A stretch of DNA of 60,000 bases from Liolophura sinensis (taxonomy: Eukaryota > Mollusca > Polyplacophora > Chitonida > Chitonidae), in NCBI RefSeq assembly GCF_032854445.1, contig NC_088305.1, positions 1,433,001 to 1,493,000 on the forward strand. Reading direction: 5' to 3'. Shown here one piece after another: positions 49,501 through 57,510 of this stretch. Position 1 is the stretch's first letter, and every line of letters starts with the position of its first letter. A program made the translations under genes and the position numbers. Under the pieces are notes generated by a model that was given only the letters and a program-made list of their open reading frames with translations, ran no database searches and was not told the origin of the DNA.

Positions 49501-52500
49501 TTGGGCATAAATTGTATAAAAGTTCTGTTTCACATATGAAAAGGGTGAGGAGTTAGGGTATGTAATAAATACTACTCTCATTAAAAATAGTGATAAGTAA
49601 TAGTGTTATTAAATGAATATTAACTTATTTACATGGAGCTTGTTAAGCAGTCATTTTTTCTTAGGTACAATTACTACCATGGCATATTAAAGATTATAGG
49701 TGTGTGAAGTAAGTAGAGCGGTTTTGCTATACATATGATGAGACCTATGAAAACATATGATGTCAAACCAGCTGGGTAAGGGGCACTGTGTATTTACGCC
49801 TGTATTGATTTAATTACACAAGAATGTGTCACAGATTATGTACAACGAGGGTAAATATTGTTTTTACTTGACAGGGTGATGAAAGCCGTGGCGAGTATAC
49901 TGGCCTTGGTTGTCATAGGGATTAATCTGTACTTCGCTGCCATCTACATACCAGAGTTACCTCCCCATTGGTGGATGTACCTCATCATTGGCATCATCAT
50001 TTTTGTATATTTGGCATTTTTGAGCTATCTGGTAAGTATTAGTCAGTTCACAACTTCTCAGTCTGTGTCACTTCTCCGCCTGTGTCACTTCTCAGCCTGT
50101 GTCACTTCACAGCCTGTGTCACTTCTCAGCCTGTGTCACTTCACAGCCTTTGTCACTTCTCAGTCTGTGTCACTTCACAGCCTGTGTCACTTCTCAGCCT
50201 GTGTCACTTCACAGCCTTTGTCACTTCTCCGCATGTGTCACTTCTCAGCATGTGTCACTTCTCGGCCTGTGTCAGTTCTCAGCCTGTGTCACTTCTCAGC
50301 CTGTGTCACTTCACAGCCTGTGTCACTTCTCAGCCTTTGTCACTTCTCAGCTTGTGTCCCTTCTCTGCCTGTGTCACTTCTCAGCCTGTGTCACTTCACA
50401 GCCTGTGTCACTTCTCAGCCTGTTTCACTTCTCCGCCTGTGTCACTTCTCAGTCTGTGTCACTTCACAGCCTGTGTCACTTCTCAGTCTGTGTCGCTTCA
50501 CAGCCTGTGTCACTTCACAGCCTGTGTCACTTCTCAGCCTGTGTCACTTCTCAGTCTGTGTCACTTCACAGCCTTTGTCACTTCTCAGTCTGTGTCACTT
50601 CACAGCCTTTGTCACTTCTCAGCCTGTGTCACTTCACAGCCTTTGTCACTTCTCCGCCTGTGTCACTTCTCAGCCTGTGTCACTTCACAGCCTTTGTCAC
50701 TTCTCCGCATGTGTCACTTCTCAGCATGTGTCACTTCTCCGTCTGTGTCACTTCTCAGCCTGTGTCACTTCTCTGCCTGTGTCACTTCTCCGCCTGTGTC
50801 ACTTCTCAGCTTGTGTCACTTCTCTGCCTGTGTCACTTCTCAGCCTGTGTCACTTCACAGCCTGTGTCACTTCTCAGCCTGTGTCACTTCACAGTCTGTG
50901 TCACTTCACAGCCTTTGTCACTTCTCAGCCTTTGTCACTTCTCAGCCTGTGTCACTTCTCAGCCTGTGTCACTTCACAGCCTTTGTCACTTCTCAGTCTG
51001 TGTCACTTCACAGCCTTTGTCACTTCTCCGCCTGTGTCACTTCTCCGCCTGTGTCACTTCTCAGCCTGTGTCACTTCTCAACCTGTGTCACTTCACAGCC
51101 TTTGTCACTTCTCAGTCTGTGTCACTTCACAGCCTTTGTCACTTCACAGCCTTTGTCACTTCTCAGCCTGTGTCACTTCTCTGCCTGTGTCACTTAACAG
51201 CCTTTGTCACTTCTCAGCATGTGTCACTTCTCAGCCTTTGTCGCTTCTCAGCCTGTGTCACTTCACAGCCTTTGTCACTTCTCAGTCTGTGTCACTTCAC
51301 AGCCTGTGTCACTTCACAGCCTTTGTCACTTCTCAGCTTGTGTCACTTCTCAGGATTGTTGAACAATGAGTTTTGGTTGGGCAAAGTGTGAATATTTTCT
51401 ATATAACTGCATTGTGGTGACATTATGGATTGTGGTGGCATTATGGGTTGTAGTGAAATTAAGACATTATGGATTCTGGTAACATTATGGGTTGTAGTGA
51501 AATTATGACATTATGGATTGTGGTAACATTATGGATTGTAGTGACATTATGGATTGTAGTGACATTATGGATTGTAGTGACATTATGGATTGTGGTGACA
51601 TTATAACATTATGGATTGTGGTGACATTATGACATTATGGATTGTGGTGACATTATGGATTGTAGGGACGTTATGGATTGTGGTGACATTATGATATTAT
51701 GGATTGTGGTGACATTATGGATTGTGGTGACATTGTGGATTGTGGTGACATCATGGATTGTGGTGACATTATGACATTATGGATTGTGGTGACATTGTGG
51801 ATTGTGGTGACATTATGGATTGTGGTGACTTTATGACATTATGGATTATGGTGACATTATGACATTATGGATTGTGGTGACATTATGGATTGTGGTAACA
51901 TTATGGATTATGGTGACATTGTGGATTGTGGTAACATTATGGATTGTGGTGACATTATGGATTGTGGTGACATTGTGGATTGTGGTGACATTATGGATTG
52001 TGGTGACATTATGGATTGTGGTGACATTATGGATTGTGGTGACATTGTGGATTGTGGTGACATTATGACGTTATGGATTGTGGTGACATTATGGATTGTG
52101 GTGACATTATGACGTTTGTGGTAACATTATGGATTGTGGTGACATTATGGATTGTGGTGACATTATGGATTATGGATTGTGGTGACATTATGGATTATGG
52201 ATTGTGGTGACATTATGGATTGTGGTGACATTGTGGATTGTGGTGACATTATGACGTTATGGATTGTGGTGACATTATGGATTGTGGTGTCGTGGATTGT
52301 GGTGACATTATGACGTTATGGATTGTGGTGACATTATGGATTGTGGTGACATTATGGATTGTGGTGACATTATGACGTTTGTGGTAACATTATGGATTGT
52401 GGTGACATTATGGATTGTGGTGACATTGTGGATTGTGGTGGCATTATGACATTATGGATTGTGGTGACATTATGGATTGTGGTGACATTGTGGATTGTGG

Positions 52501-55500
52501 TGACATTATGACGTTATGGATTGTGGTGACATTATGGATTGTGGTGACATTATGGATTATGGATTGTGGTGACATTATGGATTATGGATTGTGGTGACAT
52601 TGTGGATTGTGGTGACATTGTGGATTGTGGTGACATTGTGGATTGTGGTGACATTATGATGTTATGGATTGTGGTGACATTATGGATTGTGGTGACATTA
52701 TGACGTTTGTGGTGACATTATGGATTGTGGTGACATTATGGATTGTGGTGACATTATGACATTATGGTGACATTATGGATTGTGGTGACATTATGGATTG
52801 TGGTGACATTGTGGATTGTGGTGACATGGATTATGGTGACATTAACGTATTCGACGATTATGCAAGGTCTTGAGCCCAGTTTAAATTCTTGTCATTTGAT
52901 TGGGCTAGCACCTTGAAACTGGTGCGGTCAGTCTCACGCCTCGGGTCCACATAAATTACAGTGAGAATCCATTATTTTACGTGCTTTTCTTTGTCTTTTT
53001 TTCCAGTGTGTTTTACATTTACTTTTCTTTTGAGCAAACAAAATATATCAAATGGAAATTAACAGGGTTATGTATAAATTGGTATGGTCCAAGACCCTAG
53101 TCACTGACAAACAAGTCACAGGTTCATACCCAGCCTTGGGCAGAGAATTTCTGAACATCCTACCTTGTTCATGGATCCATGCATGGTGACAGTACTTGGT
53201 AGACGATTCTTGTGGTATCACCACACATGGCGCTCAGAGCTGAGAGGTTAGAGCAAGGAAACAGGACTCGTTGGCTCAGTATTTGTAAAATGTGATTGGG
53301 TGGGGTGTCATGTCTGGTGTCTTTGGCACGATACTTCAGTGGAGGCAGCATTTTGGTGACATGGACATGGACATGCCACAGACGCAGTATATGCCCAATT
53401 TACGCACACCTAAGGACTCCTTGTCATCAAAAGAATGAACACTCAAGTACAACGCAAAACTCCGCGCACACATTCTGGGGGTGCCTTTAATTGTACATGC
53501 AGTCTCTCATTTGTTAAACACCACTTTGTCAGCTTATGTCAAGCACCTCGGTTTCTGTCGCCCATATAAAACTGACATTCCTCATATTGATGAAAACGGT
53601 GTTAGTGTGGCATTCCACAGCATTTAAAGAAATAAATGACATATAAATGTCAAGATTGACAAATGGCCCCTGACATGTTGTTTTTGCTTTCTTTCTAGGC
53701 ATGGTTTGCCCTGGTTGCTATGGGCTTCCCCTTTGTGGGAAAATGTGCTGTAAGTAATACACAATGTTTTTTCCATTGTTTTTTTTTTTTTTTCCAATTT
53801 TTGTTAATTTGTTGATTTAATTCTAGTGTCTTGAAATTTATCCTAATACAAAATGTGAGCATGGTAAATGTACATGTACTTTTGGGGGAGGGGGACATGA
53901 CAACAATAACAGAAATACATACTCTTCTCTTCTCGGTTCAGATCTTGTCATTGTTTTAAAGTGGAACACTTTTCATACATTATATGATTGTAACTACGTG
54001 TATTTATTCAGGAAAAAATCACTTTTCACAGTGTAATCTGTTTAGAGTTTTAACACAAAAATGGCCCGGAAAAAGCAAGAATGATGTAATTTTTTCTTGA
54101 CAATTTGCATTCTTATGAACATTACCACGCTAATTTTGTATGTGATTATCTGTGGTGAGCTGTAAAATGATGACACTGTACAATCCTGAGACACAGTTCT
54201 GTTGGTGTAGAGTCTAAACTATCATTAACACAAACCAGAGGAGATAGGGTTCATCTTTCCATGCTCACATTTCACAGATTTTAAATGGAAAGAAGGAACC
54301 CCCCCCCCCCAAATAATAATAATTAAATAAATGAAAATTAACTGAAGTGTACAACCAAAGAATTCAAGCTTGTTAATTTGTTTAAGTCACAGAAGATAAG
54401 TCTCTCAAAATAAATGCTGTAATTAATGTTAAAGTGTAGTTTATTTAAAACACAATTTTAAAGTGATCTCATCATGTGATCTCCTCAAGTGATCTCATCA
54501 TGTGATCTTCTCAAGTGATTTTATCATGTGATCTCATCATGCTTTTCTGTTTTGGTGTAATTTCACTTTCTTTAAAAAGAAGATAAATACCTTTGTCTTC
54601 CCTGTACTTGTGCGTGTAAGCTAACAGACAGTTTTAACAATGTTTGGTTTACACGTATATAGCATGTGTTTTGTGATATTCTAATTTGTTTGGATCAAAC
54701 ATGCCAAACACCATTAACTTGATTTTACTTCTAATATTCGTACTGTTTGTTTGTTGTTTTCCTTTTAACCTTATGATATTTACATTCAATTTTTCACATG
54801 ATGTAATTTTGGTTTTGATATGACAGTGATATCATAACGACTTATCTGATGTTTGATGTCATCATGGGTTATAATGTGAGGGCAGTGTTTGGAGATCACA
54901 GATGAGAACCGAACGGTTTTACAGTTCTATAATCTTTACCGTCTTAATTTACATATTTAGATAAATGTTTGAAGCAATTTTCAGTGTGGTAGATTGCTGC
55001 TATGAAGCTTGGAATATGGCCTGTCCATCCAGTGAAGGTCATGAAGGTGCTTCAGGTCACAGTGTACGCTGCACTGGTCAGAAAAAAGAAACGAATCCAA
55101 TTTTTGTTTTGTACAGAATTAAAATGTTTTCACAAAATTAGAGGGCATGTAGGTGTAGGACCACCGATAATATCTGGTGTGTAAGTAGGCATGGTAGGGC
55201 AGAAAATGTCTTCCTGTTAAACTAACGTACATATAATGGGTTAACAACACCCAGGTTAAGGACTTTCTACATATACTGTAGATGTGGCATATACTTTGTT
55301 TTTTAACTTAATATGTCATCTTTTTAGTAAAATGGAAAAGTGGAATATTGCTGTCATTAAGTCATTACTGCCCCACCCATTAATTATCTCCCAGATAACA
55401 CCCCAAATCTTTAACTGACCCACCATTTCATTCATGGCTAATTTATTTGTTTAGCCTCATTCTGAGACCTCCGTTGAGCTTAGAAAGGTGATTTGATGAA

Positions 55501-57510
55501 AGTTTAGCTGGAAAGTTTGCAATATGATATCCTACTGAAAAATGGAAAAAGTTGCAGCTTCAGAAGTATAATGCATTTATTCGCTTGTAAAAATGCGCCT
55601 TTTAAAAGACGAAATCTTAGGTCATTTAAAGTAATTGACATCCATAACTTGTGATCCCACACAAATATTTCGAAAACTTTTCCCAATTGCTAGTAATTAA
55701 ATGTGATCAGTAATAGTTGCCTAACATTTTGGACAGGTCACATGATACAATTGTAGACTTCTTTACCTTTAGTGATAAAAAAGTTTGAACTCTCAACTCC
55801 CCTATTGTGGGGAGCACCACAGACAATCCTGTGGCAGGCTCGTGGCAGACTACTGGCTTGCCCATTGAGAATTTCTGCATGGCCTGCATGTATATACTGT
55901 GTTAAGTTAATTTAACATTTTAATGCTGATGTATAATTTGATGTGTGCATGTTGGGTTTTAGGAAAAATATGATTTAGCAGGTGATGTAGACGTAAGTAT
56001 ATGTATTAAAATCCTTTATCGATCACAAGTTGCTTGTCTGCACAATCTGCTGTTGATGCTAGAATTCATAGAGTGTCAAAAGATAAGCTTCTGTGATACA
56101 TGTTAGATTTAATAGTGCTTCATGCCATGTACTACCCTAGTTCTTCTCAAATTTGGGACAGATATTAGTAGTGTTGAAAGTAGAATATTACATTTCTTTT
56201 TGGAAAAGTAAAGATATGTGTATTTCCACATAGGGTAAAACTGAATGGTTTACCCCGAGCACTCCAATTTCCACATACCCAAGAACTGACAGCCATTATA
56301 CGAGTGAAAAAGTTTAGGAATTTGTGTAAAAGCTAAAAGCTGGCCTATCAGATATTGAACCTGACCATCAATGTGACCCCCAAGGCTTGTAGTTTCTTTC
56401 AGTCTGTCTGCTTACCTCCAGTACCTATCCACTTTCTGCCAGACTGCTTTTCCTATGGCTCTGTCTGGTTTCTTCCAGGCTTTTGTTGGTTTCTTCCTGT
56501 CTCAATCTTTTCTCCTCCAGACTGTTTGGTTTCTTCCAGCCTCTTTCTGGTTTCTTCCAATCTCATTCTGATTTCTTTCAGTGTTCGTCTGTTTTCCCCC
56601 TGGCTGTCTAGTTTCTTCCAGCCTCTTTCTGGGTTCTTCCAGTGTCTATCAGTTTTCCCCCAGGCTGTCTGTTTTTTTCCAGCCTCTTTCTGGTCTCTTC
56701 AAATCTCTCTGATTTCCTTCAACCTCTTTCCTTTAGGCTCTGGTTTCTTCCTGTCTCTTTCTGGTTTCTTCCAATCTCTCTGGTTCCTTCAAATCTCTCT
56801 CTGATTTCCTCCAGCCTCTTTCCTTCATGCTCTGGTTCCCTTCAGGCTCTGTGGTTTCTCCCAGGCTGTGTTAGGTTTCCTACACTCATAAACCTGACTG
56901 CTATAGCTTTTTTGAAAATGGCAAATCAAGTAAGTAAATAGAAAATAATTAAATTGGATGATACAGTAATTGTAAACCATTTTAAGCAGTCACACTTCTC
57001 TGCTTTGGTGTTTAAAATTTTGTTCAGGTCATTATTAACCAAACAAATAGGCCTGGAGAATGGACCTAATTGTGCAGACATATTGAAGCCATACATGCAA
57101 GCCTTAAAATGTCTACTGGAGGATGTTAACTGTATATTCAAAAGGCTGTTTTCCCTTTAATGGACTCTTTGTTAATTTAAACTGAAATTTTTTGTAGTGT
57201 TTCCTGTCCTGCCAGGCCCTTTATTCTTCATTCTTTAGTGTTGGTACTGGTAATGAATTTGTTATTAGTACTTTCAGCCACATTCAAAAGCACAGTTTCG
57301 CTTTCAGCAGCACCGATCACCGCTTCAGGCATCTACTTAAAACATCTCTCTTCAGTTTACCCAGATCACATTTGTCGCTGGATGCACAGTCTCTTTTTTT
57401 TATGTTTCCTTGTCTTCCAGTTTTTAAACGAAATGGGCCTCATGAGCGAGTTCCAAGATGATCATCCCACCACGGCTTACCAACCGCTTCTCTCCGATGA
57501 AAACACCTGA
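25404..57510 (+). CDS. SLC11A2: NRAMP/SLC11 divalent metal transporter, joined coding region of exons 2-16
   Basis: The family couples proton influx to uptake of Fe2+, Mn2+ and similar metals across endosomal or plasma membranes. Joined exons: 25404-25523, 34904-35026, 36849-37014, 37676-37736, 39174-39312, 39835-39990, 42085-42243, 44858-44905, 45321-45353, 48418-48537, 48938-49161, 49875-50031, 53699-53749, 55963-55992, 57421-57510. The total is 1,677 nt, giving 558 residues plus TGA, typical of the family. Visible hallmarks are DPGN at 64-67 (TM1 metal site), [12 protein letters not shown] from 243 (TM6 metal site and histidines), [14 protein letters not shown] from 359, and sequons at N304 and N324 in the TM7-8 loop. 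The glycine pair 162-163 lies where inactivating mouse Nramp1/DMT1 mutations are known. Twelve membrane segments are expected from the family. The start is the first in-frame Met of exon 2; alternative first exons would add 14-25 residues. Paralogue assignment (NRAMP2 versus a single invertebrate NRAMP) is inference. Confidence 0.95.
25602..25800. mobile_element. MITE-like element, diverged
   Basis: It contains gagcaactttcagagcagtt, ggattgggttggccaatgt, a gaatatgcatgagtgaacac block and acatgcaataaggtggaaga, in the same order as the element at 37335. The left terminus is eroded. Confidence 0.5.
25801..26559. other. No gene seen (intron 2)
   Basis: AT-rich intronic sequence. Overlapping 72-codon frames on opposite strands near 26130-26370 have no support. 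Confidence 0.45.
26560..27190. repeat. 32-bp minisatellite with a strong decay gradient
   Basis: From about 26925 the unit is ccataaccctgtgggaaaat plus ctatttactatt, nearly identical in about 8 copies. To the left, down to about 26560, only degenerate relatives such as ccataatcc-tgggataatcc remain. It passes directly into the 43-bp array at 27195. Confidence 0.88.
27195..33990. repeat. 43-bp minisatellite, about 158 copies, with higher-order structure
   Basis: The unit core is atatatgattaatgtcaatc plus tggtataaagcactacataa and tag. Variant markers are tgaataatg, gtctgcctgg, ataatgcac and aatgga. The block 27480-30060 matches 30060-32640 at an offset of 2,580 bp (60 units) on every stretch I compared. 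Smaller internal periods exist; for example cagatatatgaata recurs at spacings of 645, 473 and 430 bp, all multiples of 43. It occupies most of intron 2. Confidence 0.98.
34184..34400 (-). mobile_element. SINE family A copy
   Basis: The plus strand shows atttatttaattggtgttt, acaccgtactcgagaattt, aacattatggttggaggaaa, cccacgaccatccgcaggtt, gagaggaagctagcatgagc and ttgaactcacagcgacg. The tail lies on the left and the decayed head on the right. Confidence 0.85.
34480..34530 (-). repeat. tRNA-like A/B box pair, compressed
   Basis: On the minus strand, TGGCTCAGTGG (34516-34526) fits an A box and GAGTTCAAATCTGG (34483-34496) a B box. Only 19 nt separate them, too few for a tRNA, so this is probably a deleted SINE head. 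Confidence 0.3.
34904..35026 (+). CDS. SLC11A2: NRAMP exon 3 (TM1 with DPGN motif)
   Basis: Acceptor cag at 34901-34903, donor gtgaga at 35027, phase 0 on both sides, 41 codons (residues 41-81). It reads [20 protein letters not shown], then [21 protein letters not shown]64 and N67 are the family's TM1 metal-binding residues, in the break of the TM1 helix. The proximal FSFRKLWAF segment is almost invariant in animal NRAMPs. Confidence 0.97.
35222..35567 (-). mobile_element. Full-length tRNA-derived SINE, family B
   Basis: The left end is (gagt)n followed by acttggggtttaacgttgta and tttcagtcatatgaagatga. The middle has cacagctcttttatctagtg and gatacgggtcaaccagtcgt. The right end is the reverse complement of a tRNA-like head: cgacccgggattgaccctgg (B box) and cagacgctctaccagctgtg (A box side). 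It lies in intron 3. Confidence 0.85.
35568..36848. other. Intron 3 remainder with an unassigned 99-codon frame
   Basis: A plus frame at 36039-36338 includes [20 protein letters not shown] and ends in [14 protein letters not shown]. It is not low-complexity and not repeat-derived, but it has no ATG at its 5' end (it opens with TTG), no convincing splice sites and no family I recognise. It may be a relic of a transposon or processed copy, or chance. Confidence 0.3.
36849..37014 (+). CDS. SLC11A2: NRAMP exon 4 (TM2 to TM3)
   Basis: Acceptor tag at 36846-36848, donor gtgagt at 37015, enters phase 0 and leaves phase 1. It covers residues 82-136 plus the first base of G137. It contains [20 protein letters not shown] (TM2), the conserved [19 protein letters not shown] loop, and [12 protein letters not shown] (TM3). 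All are characteristic of the family. Confidence 0.97.
37335..37555. mobile_element. MITE-like element with terminal inverted repeats
   Basis: The left end is aaattcttcaacattttcgc and the right end reverse-complements to atttcttcagcctttccgca. The interior has gaacaagcaactttcagtgc, attggttggattggcca, ttcactaaaaagttgta and gaatatgcttgaataaactc. It is the best preserved member here and sits in intron 4. Confidence 0.65.
37676..37736 (+). CDS. SLC11A2: NRAMP exon 5 (TM3 end to TM4 start)
   Basis: Acceptor cag at 37673-37675, donor gtaagt at 37737, phase 1 in and phase 2 out. It encodes [20 protein letters not shown] (137-156) and two bases of K157. The SDMQEVIG motif is a family signature. Confidence 0.97.
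37917..38030 (+). mobile_element. SINE family A fragment
   Basis: It matches the internal part: gagctcatgctggttttctc, tacctgcagatggttgtggg and ggtctctgcctggttt. Both ends are missing. Confidence 0.65.
38110..38710. repeat. 48-bp tandem repeat, about 12 copies
   Basis: The unit core is gcctaagattacatgtaggg, gttaattacagaacagaag and ctttttgta. Shortened units lack gctttttgta. A two-unit block with tgcatgtagtggttaattag recurs near 38400 and 38630, a higher-order repeat. One further unit lies at 38820-38885, beyond a 105-bp insert. Confidence 0.93.
38740..38820. repeat. Copy of the exon 6 acceptor region inside intron 5
   Basis: tatatgcgaaatggttgagg followed by aac-agg-tatt, a T-rich tract and gtcgcag closely parallels 39080-39173, which ends gtcttgcag just before exon 6. 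The copy runs into a 48-bp repeat unit instead of coding sequence. The common left part also resembles one end of the MITE family. Confidence 0.65.
39174..39312 (+). CDS. SLC11A2: NRAMP exon 6 (TM4-TM5)
   Basis: Acceptor cag at 39171-39173 behind a long T tract; phase 2 in and phase 0 out. It encodes residues 158-203, from [20 protein letters not shown] to [10 protein letters not shown]. The glycine pair G162-G163 is intact. The donor is the unusual gtctgt at 39313, and the sequence from the junction onward is SINE family A (39311-39418), so the 5' splice site appears to lie within the SINE. Confidence 0.96.
39311..39418 (+). mobile_element. SINE family A fragment abutting the exon 6 donor
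   Basis: From the junction it reads ggtctgtcagcaacctgcat, atggtcgtgggttt, ggctctgtccagtttcctcc, then ggcgtcgtataagtgaaata and ttcttg. The copy at 34184 has, on its minus strand, aaggtctgacaggaacctgc followed by ggatggtcgtgggtttcc, so homology starts at the exon-intron border itself. Confidence 0.85.
39835..39990 (+). CDS. SLC11A2: NRAMP exon 7 (TM6 with MPH motif)
   Basis: Acceptor cag at 39832-39834, donor gtacgc at 39991, phase 0/0, 52 codons (204-255). It carries [20 protein letters not shown] and [17 protein letters not shown]243, H245 and H250 correspond to the TM6 metal-binding Met and the pH-sensing histidines described for DMT1. Confidence 0.97.
40318..40860. repeat. 173-bp tandem repeat, three copies plus edge
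   Basis: The marker gttaggggtggtagctta starts at 40336, 40509 and 40682, exactly 173 bp apart. The copies differ at only a few bases. A partial fourth starts near 40850 (tgtgaggggtggta). It lies in intron 7. Confidence 0.95.
40861..42084. other. Intron 7 remainder, nothing recognised
   Basis: Non-coding; no array or element identified. Short frames at 41155-41431 have no support. Confidence 0.45.
42085..42243 (+). CDS. SLC11A2: NRAMP exon 8 (TM7)
   Basis: Acceptor cag at 42082-42084, donor gtgagt at 42244, phase 0/0, residues 256-308. The basic loop [16 protein letters not shown] precedes TM7, [20 protein letters not shown]. It ends with the sequon NST (N304), a likely N-glycosylation site in the exposed TM7-8 loop. 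Confidence 0.97.
42660..43995. repeat. 55-bp minisatellite, about 24 copies
   Basis: The unit core is gatgggcccatgcgcagatg, ttggcaccatcctaatcaca and tctcatgccagtctt. Common variants are cacgg/cgtgg/cttgg and atctaataccagtctggatagg. It is unrelated to the 55-bp array at 14013. It lies in intron 8. Confidence 0.96.
44068..44125 (-). mobile_element. SINE family A, short 3' fragment
   Basis: aatggtgttttacaccatac, tcaagaatatttgact and tatacggcaggaggaag match the family's 3' portion. Confidence 0.65.
44562..44755. repeat. 48-bp tandem repeat, 4 copies
   Basis: The unit contains gtcaggtgctgggagtaggt, cagggatctactctgagtgg and cctggttt. The first copy is more diverged (agaagggcagg, attaagg). It ends about 100 bp before exon 9. 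Confidence 0.92.
44858..44905 (+). CDS. SLC11A2: NRAMP exon 9 (TM7-8 loop, 48 nt)
   Basis: Acceptor cag at 44855-44857, donor gtgagt at 44906, phase 0/0. It encodes [16 protein letters not shown] (309-324). Its final Asn forms a sequon with the TT of the next exon, so the N324 glycosylation site is created across a splice junction. This loop varies widely within the family. Confidence 0.88.
45321..45353 (+). CDS. SLC11A2: NRAMP exon 10 (33-nt exon before TM8)
   Basis: Acceptor cag at 45318-45320, donor gtgagt at 45354, phase 0/0. It encodes [11 protein letters not shown] (325-335). The VDLFRG/GVFLGC join matches the family's short motif leading into TM8. The small symmetric exon could be skipped without a frameshift. 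Confidence 0.9.
45455..46415. repeat. 30-bp minisatellite, about 32 copies
   Basis: The unit core is tctacaatatctacatgtat plus cttacacagg. Copies are nearly in register for the full length. The unit lacks stops in several frames on both strands, giving false frames of 447 (plus) and 272 (minus) codons. It starts about 100 bp after the exon 10 donor. Confidence 0.97.
46764..46840 (+). repeat. tRNA-Leu/Ser-like SINE head
   Basis: gggtgtggcagagtggtaaa contains an A-box match (TGGCAGAGTGG), and gcaggttcaacc resembles a B box about 45 nt further on, the spacing of a type II tRNA. It stops where the 18-bp array begins. Confidence 0.4.
46850..48035. repeat. 18/15-bp minisatellite, about 67 units
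   Basis: The unit is ccacccctgttatacatt, with 15-bp forms ccacccgttatacat and inserts of cctttccac. Changes cluster at cccct/cact/cgct. Unit lengths divisible by three keep several frames open (up to 347 codons), all spurious. It lies in intron 10. Confidence 0.97.
48147..48217. repeat. 16-bp tandem repeat, 4 copies
   Basis: gccaaaggtcgctggt is repeated head to tail; the third copy has gatgctggt. Confidence 0.9.
48418..48537 (+). CDS. SLC11A2: NRAMP exon 11 (TM8 and conserved transport motif)
   Basis: Acceptor cag at 48415-48417, donor gtgagt at 48538, phase 0/0, residues 336-375. [20 protein letters not shown] is followed by [20 protein letters not shown], the glycine- and threonine-rich family signature between TM8 and TM9. 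Confidence 0.97.
48938..49161 (+). CDS. SLC11A2: NRAMP exon 12 (TM9-TM10)
   Basis: Acceptor cag at 48935-48937, donor gtaagt at 49162, phase 0 in and phase 2 out. Residues 376-449 plus two bases of R450. It contains [19 protein letters not shown] (TM9), [20 protein letters not shown] and [18 protein letters not shown] (TM10 and its exit). Confidence 0.97.
49162..49874. other. Intron 12, no array
   Basis: AT-rich intron. A short stretch near 49535-49570 (catatgaaaagggtgaggag) resembles one MITE terminus. No other feature. Confidence 0.45.
49875..50031 (+). CDS. SLC11A2: NRAMP exon 13 (TM11)
   Basis: Acceptor cag at 49872-49874, donor gtaagt at 50032, phase 2 in and phase 0 out. Residues 450-502: [20 protein letters not shown] (TM11), then [20 protein letters not shown]. 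It is less conserved than the core but in the right place and of the right hydrophobicity. Confidence 0.95.
50047..51355. repeat. 17-bp minisatellite, about 76 copies
   Basis: The unit is cacttctcagcctgtgt; variants are ttcacag, ttctccg, cctttgt and catgtgt. It begins only about 15 bp after the exon 13 donor. As 17 is not a multiple of three and the unit has no stop in any plus frame, all three plus frames stay open (503, 371 and 430 codons). Exon 13 therefore appears to read through into a 503-codon frame, which is an artefact. Confidence 0.97.
51410..52845. repeat. 18-bp minisatellite with irregular inserts, about 75 units
   Basis: The unit is attgtggtgacattatgg. Inserts of acattatg or acgttatg, and cattgtgg variants, recur. 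Blocks such as the one around gacgtttgtggtaacatt appear near 52110, 52370 and 52695, a higher-order pattern. It lies in intron 13, 55 bp after the 17-bp array. Confidence 0.96.
53200..53480. repeat. Dispersed repeat family D, copy 2
   Basis: gctgagaggttagagcaagg, aaacaggactcgttggctca and gtctggtgtctttggcacga correspond to the copy at 24520. This copy extends further right. A tRNA-like stretch at 53075-53145 (caggttcatacccagcc) lies just upstream. Confidence 0.6.
53699..53749 (+). CDS. SLC11A2: NRAMP exon 14 (TM12)
   Basis: Acceptor tag at 53696-53698, donor gtaagt at 53750, phase 0/0. It encodes [17 protein letters not shown] (503-519), a short hydrophobic segment placed where TM12 is expected. 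Conservation is weak here, so the call rests on phase, splice sites and position. Confidence 0.82.
53750..55962. other. Intron 14, no large array
   Basis: It contains a T-run near 53780, a C-run near 54300 and a short imperfect repeat of gtgatct-atcatgtgatct at 54465-54545. No exon or element is recognised. Confidence 0.45.
55963..55992 (+). CDS. SLC11A2: NRAMP exon 15 (30-nt exon, C-terminal tail)
   Basis: Acceptor tag at 55960-55962, donor gtaagt at 55993, phase 0/0. It encodes [10 protein letters not shown] (520-529). It is acidic and cytosolic by position. Being symmetric and tiny, it may be alternatively spliced. Support is from splice sites and open phase only. Confidence 0.65.
56390..56885. 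repeat. Degenerate pyrimidine-rich repeat
   Basis: Recurring tctggtttcttccag and cctctttc blocks, 18-30 bp apart and strongly diverged. It lies in intron 15 and holds many CAG after pyrimidine tracts, i.e. cryptic acceptors. Confidence 0.75.
57421..57510 (+). CDS. SLC11A2: NRAMP exon 16 (C-terminus and stop)
   Basis: Acceptor cag at 57418-57420, phase 0. It encodes [20 protein letters not shown] and QPLLSDENT (530-558), then TGA at 57508. YQPL fits a tyrosine-based Yxx-hydrophobic sorting signal. Animal NRAMPs carry such signals in their tails for endosome/lysosome targeting; function here is inferred. Confidence 0.88.
   Translation, partial: FLNEMGLMSEFQDDHPTTAYQPLLSDENT

Noticed and set aside
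49858-51369. 503-codon frame as the true C-terminus of the transporter
   Set aside because: A consensus gtaagt donor at 50032 and in-phase exons 14-16 with a plausible tail give the normal family length; the extension is pure 17-bp repeat.
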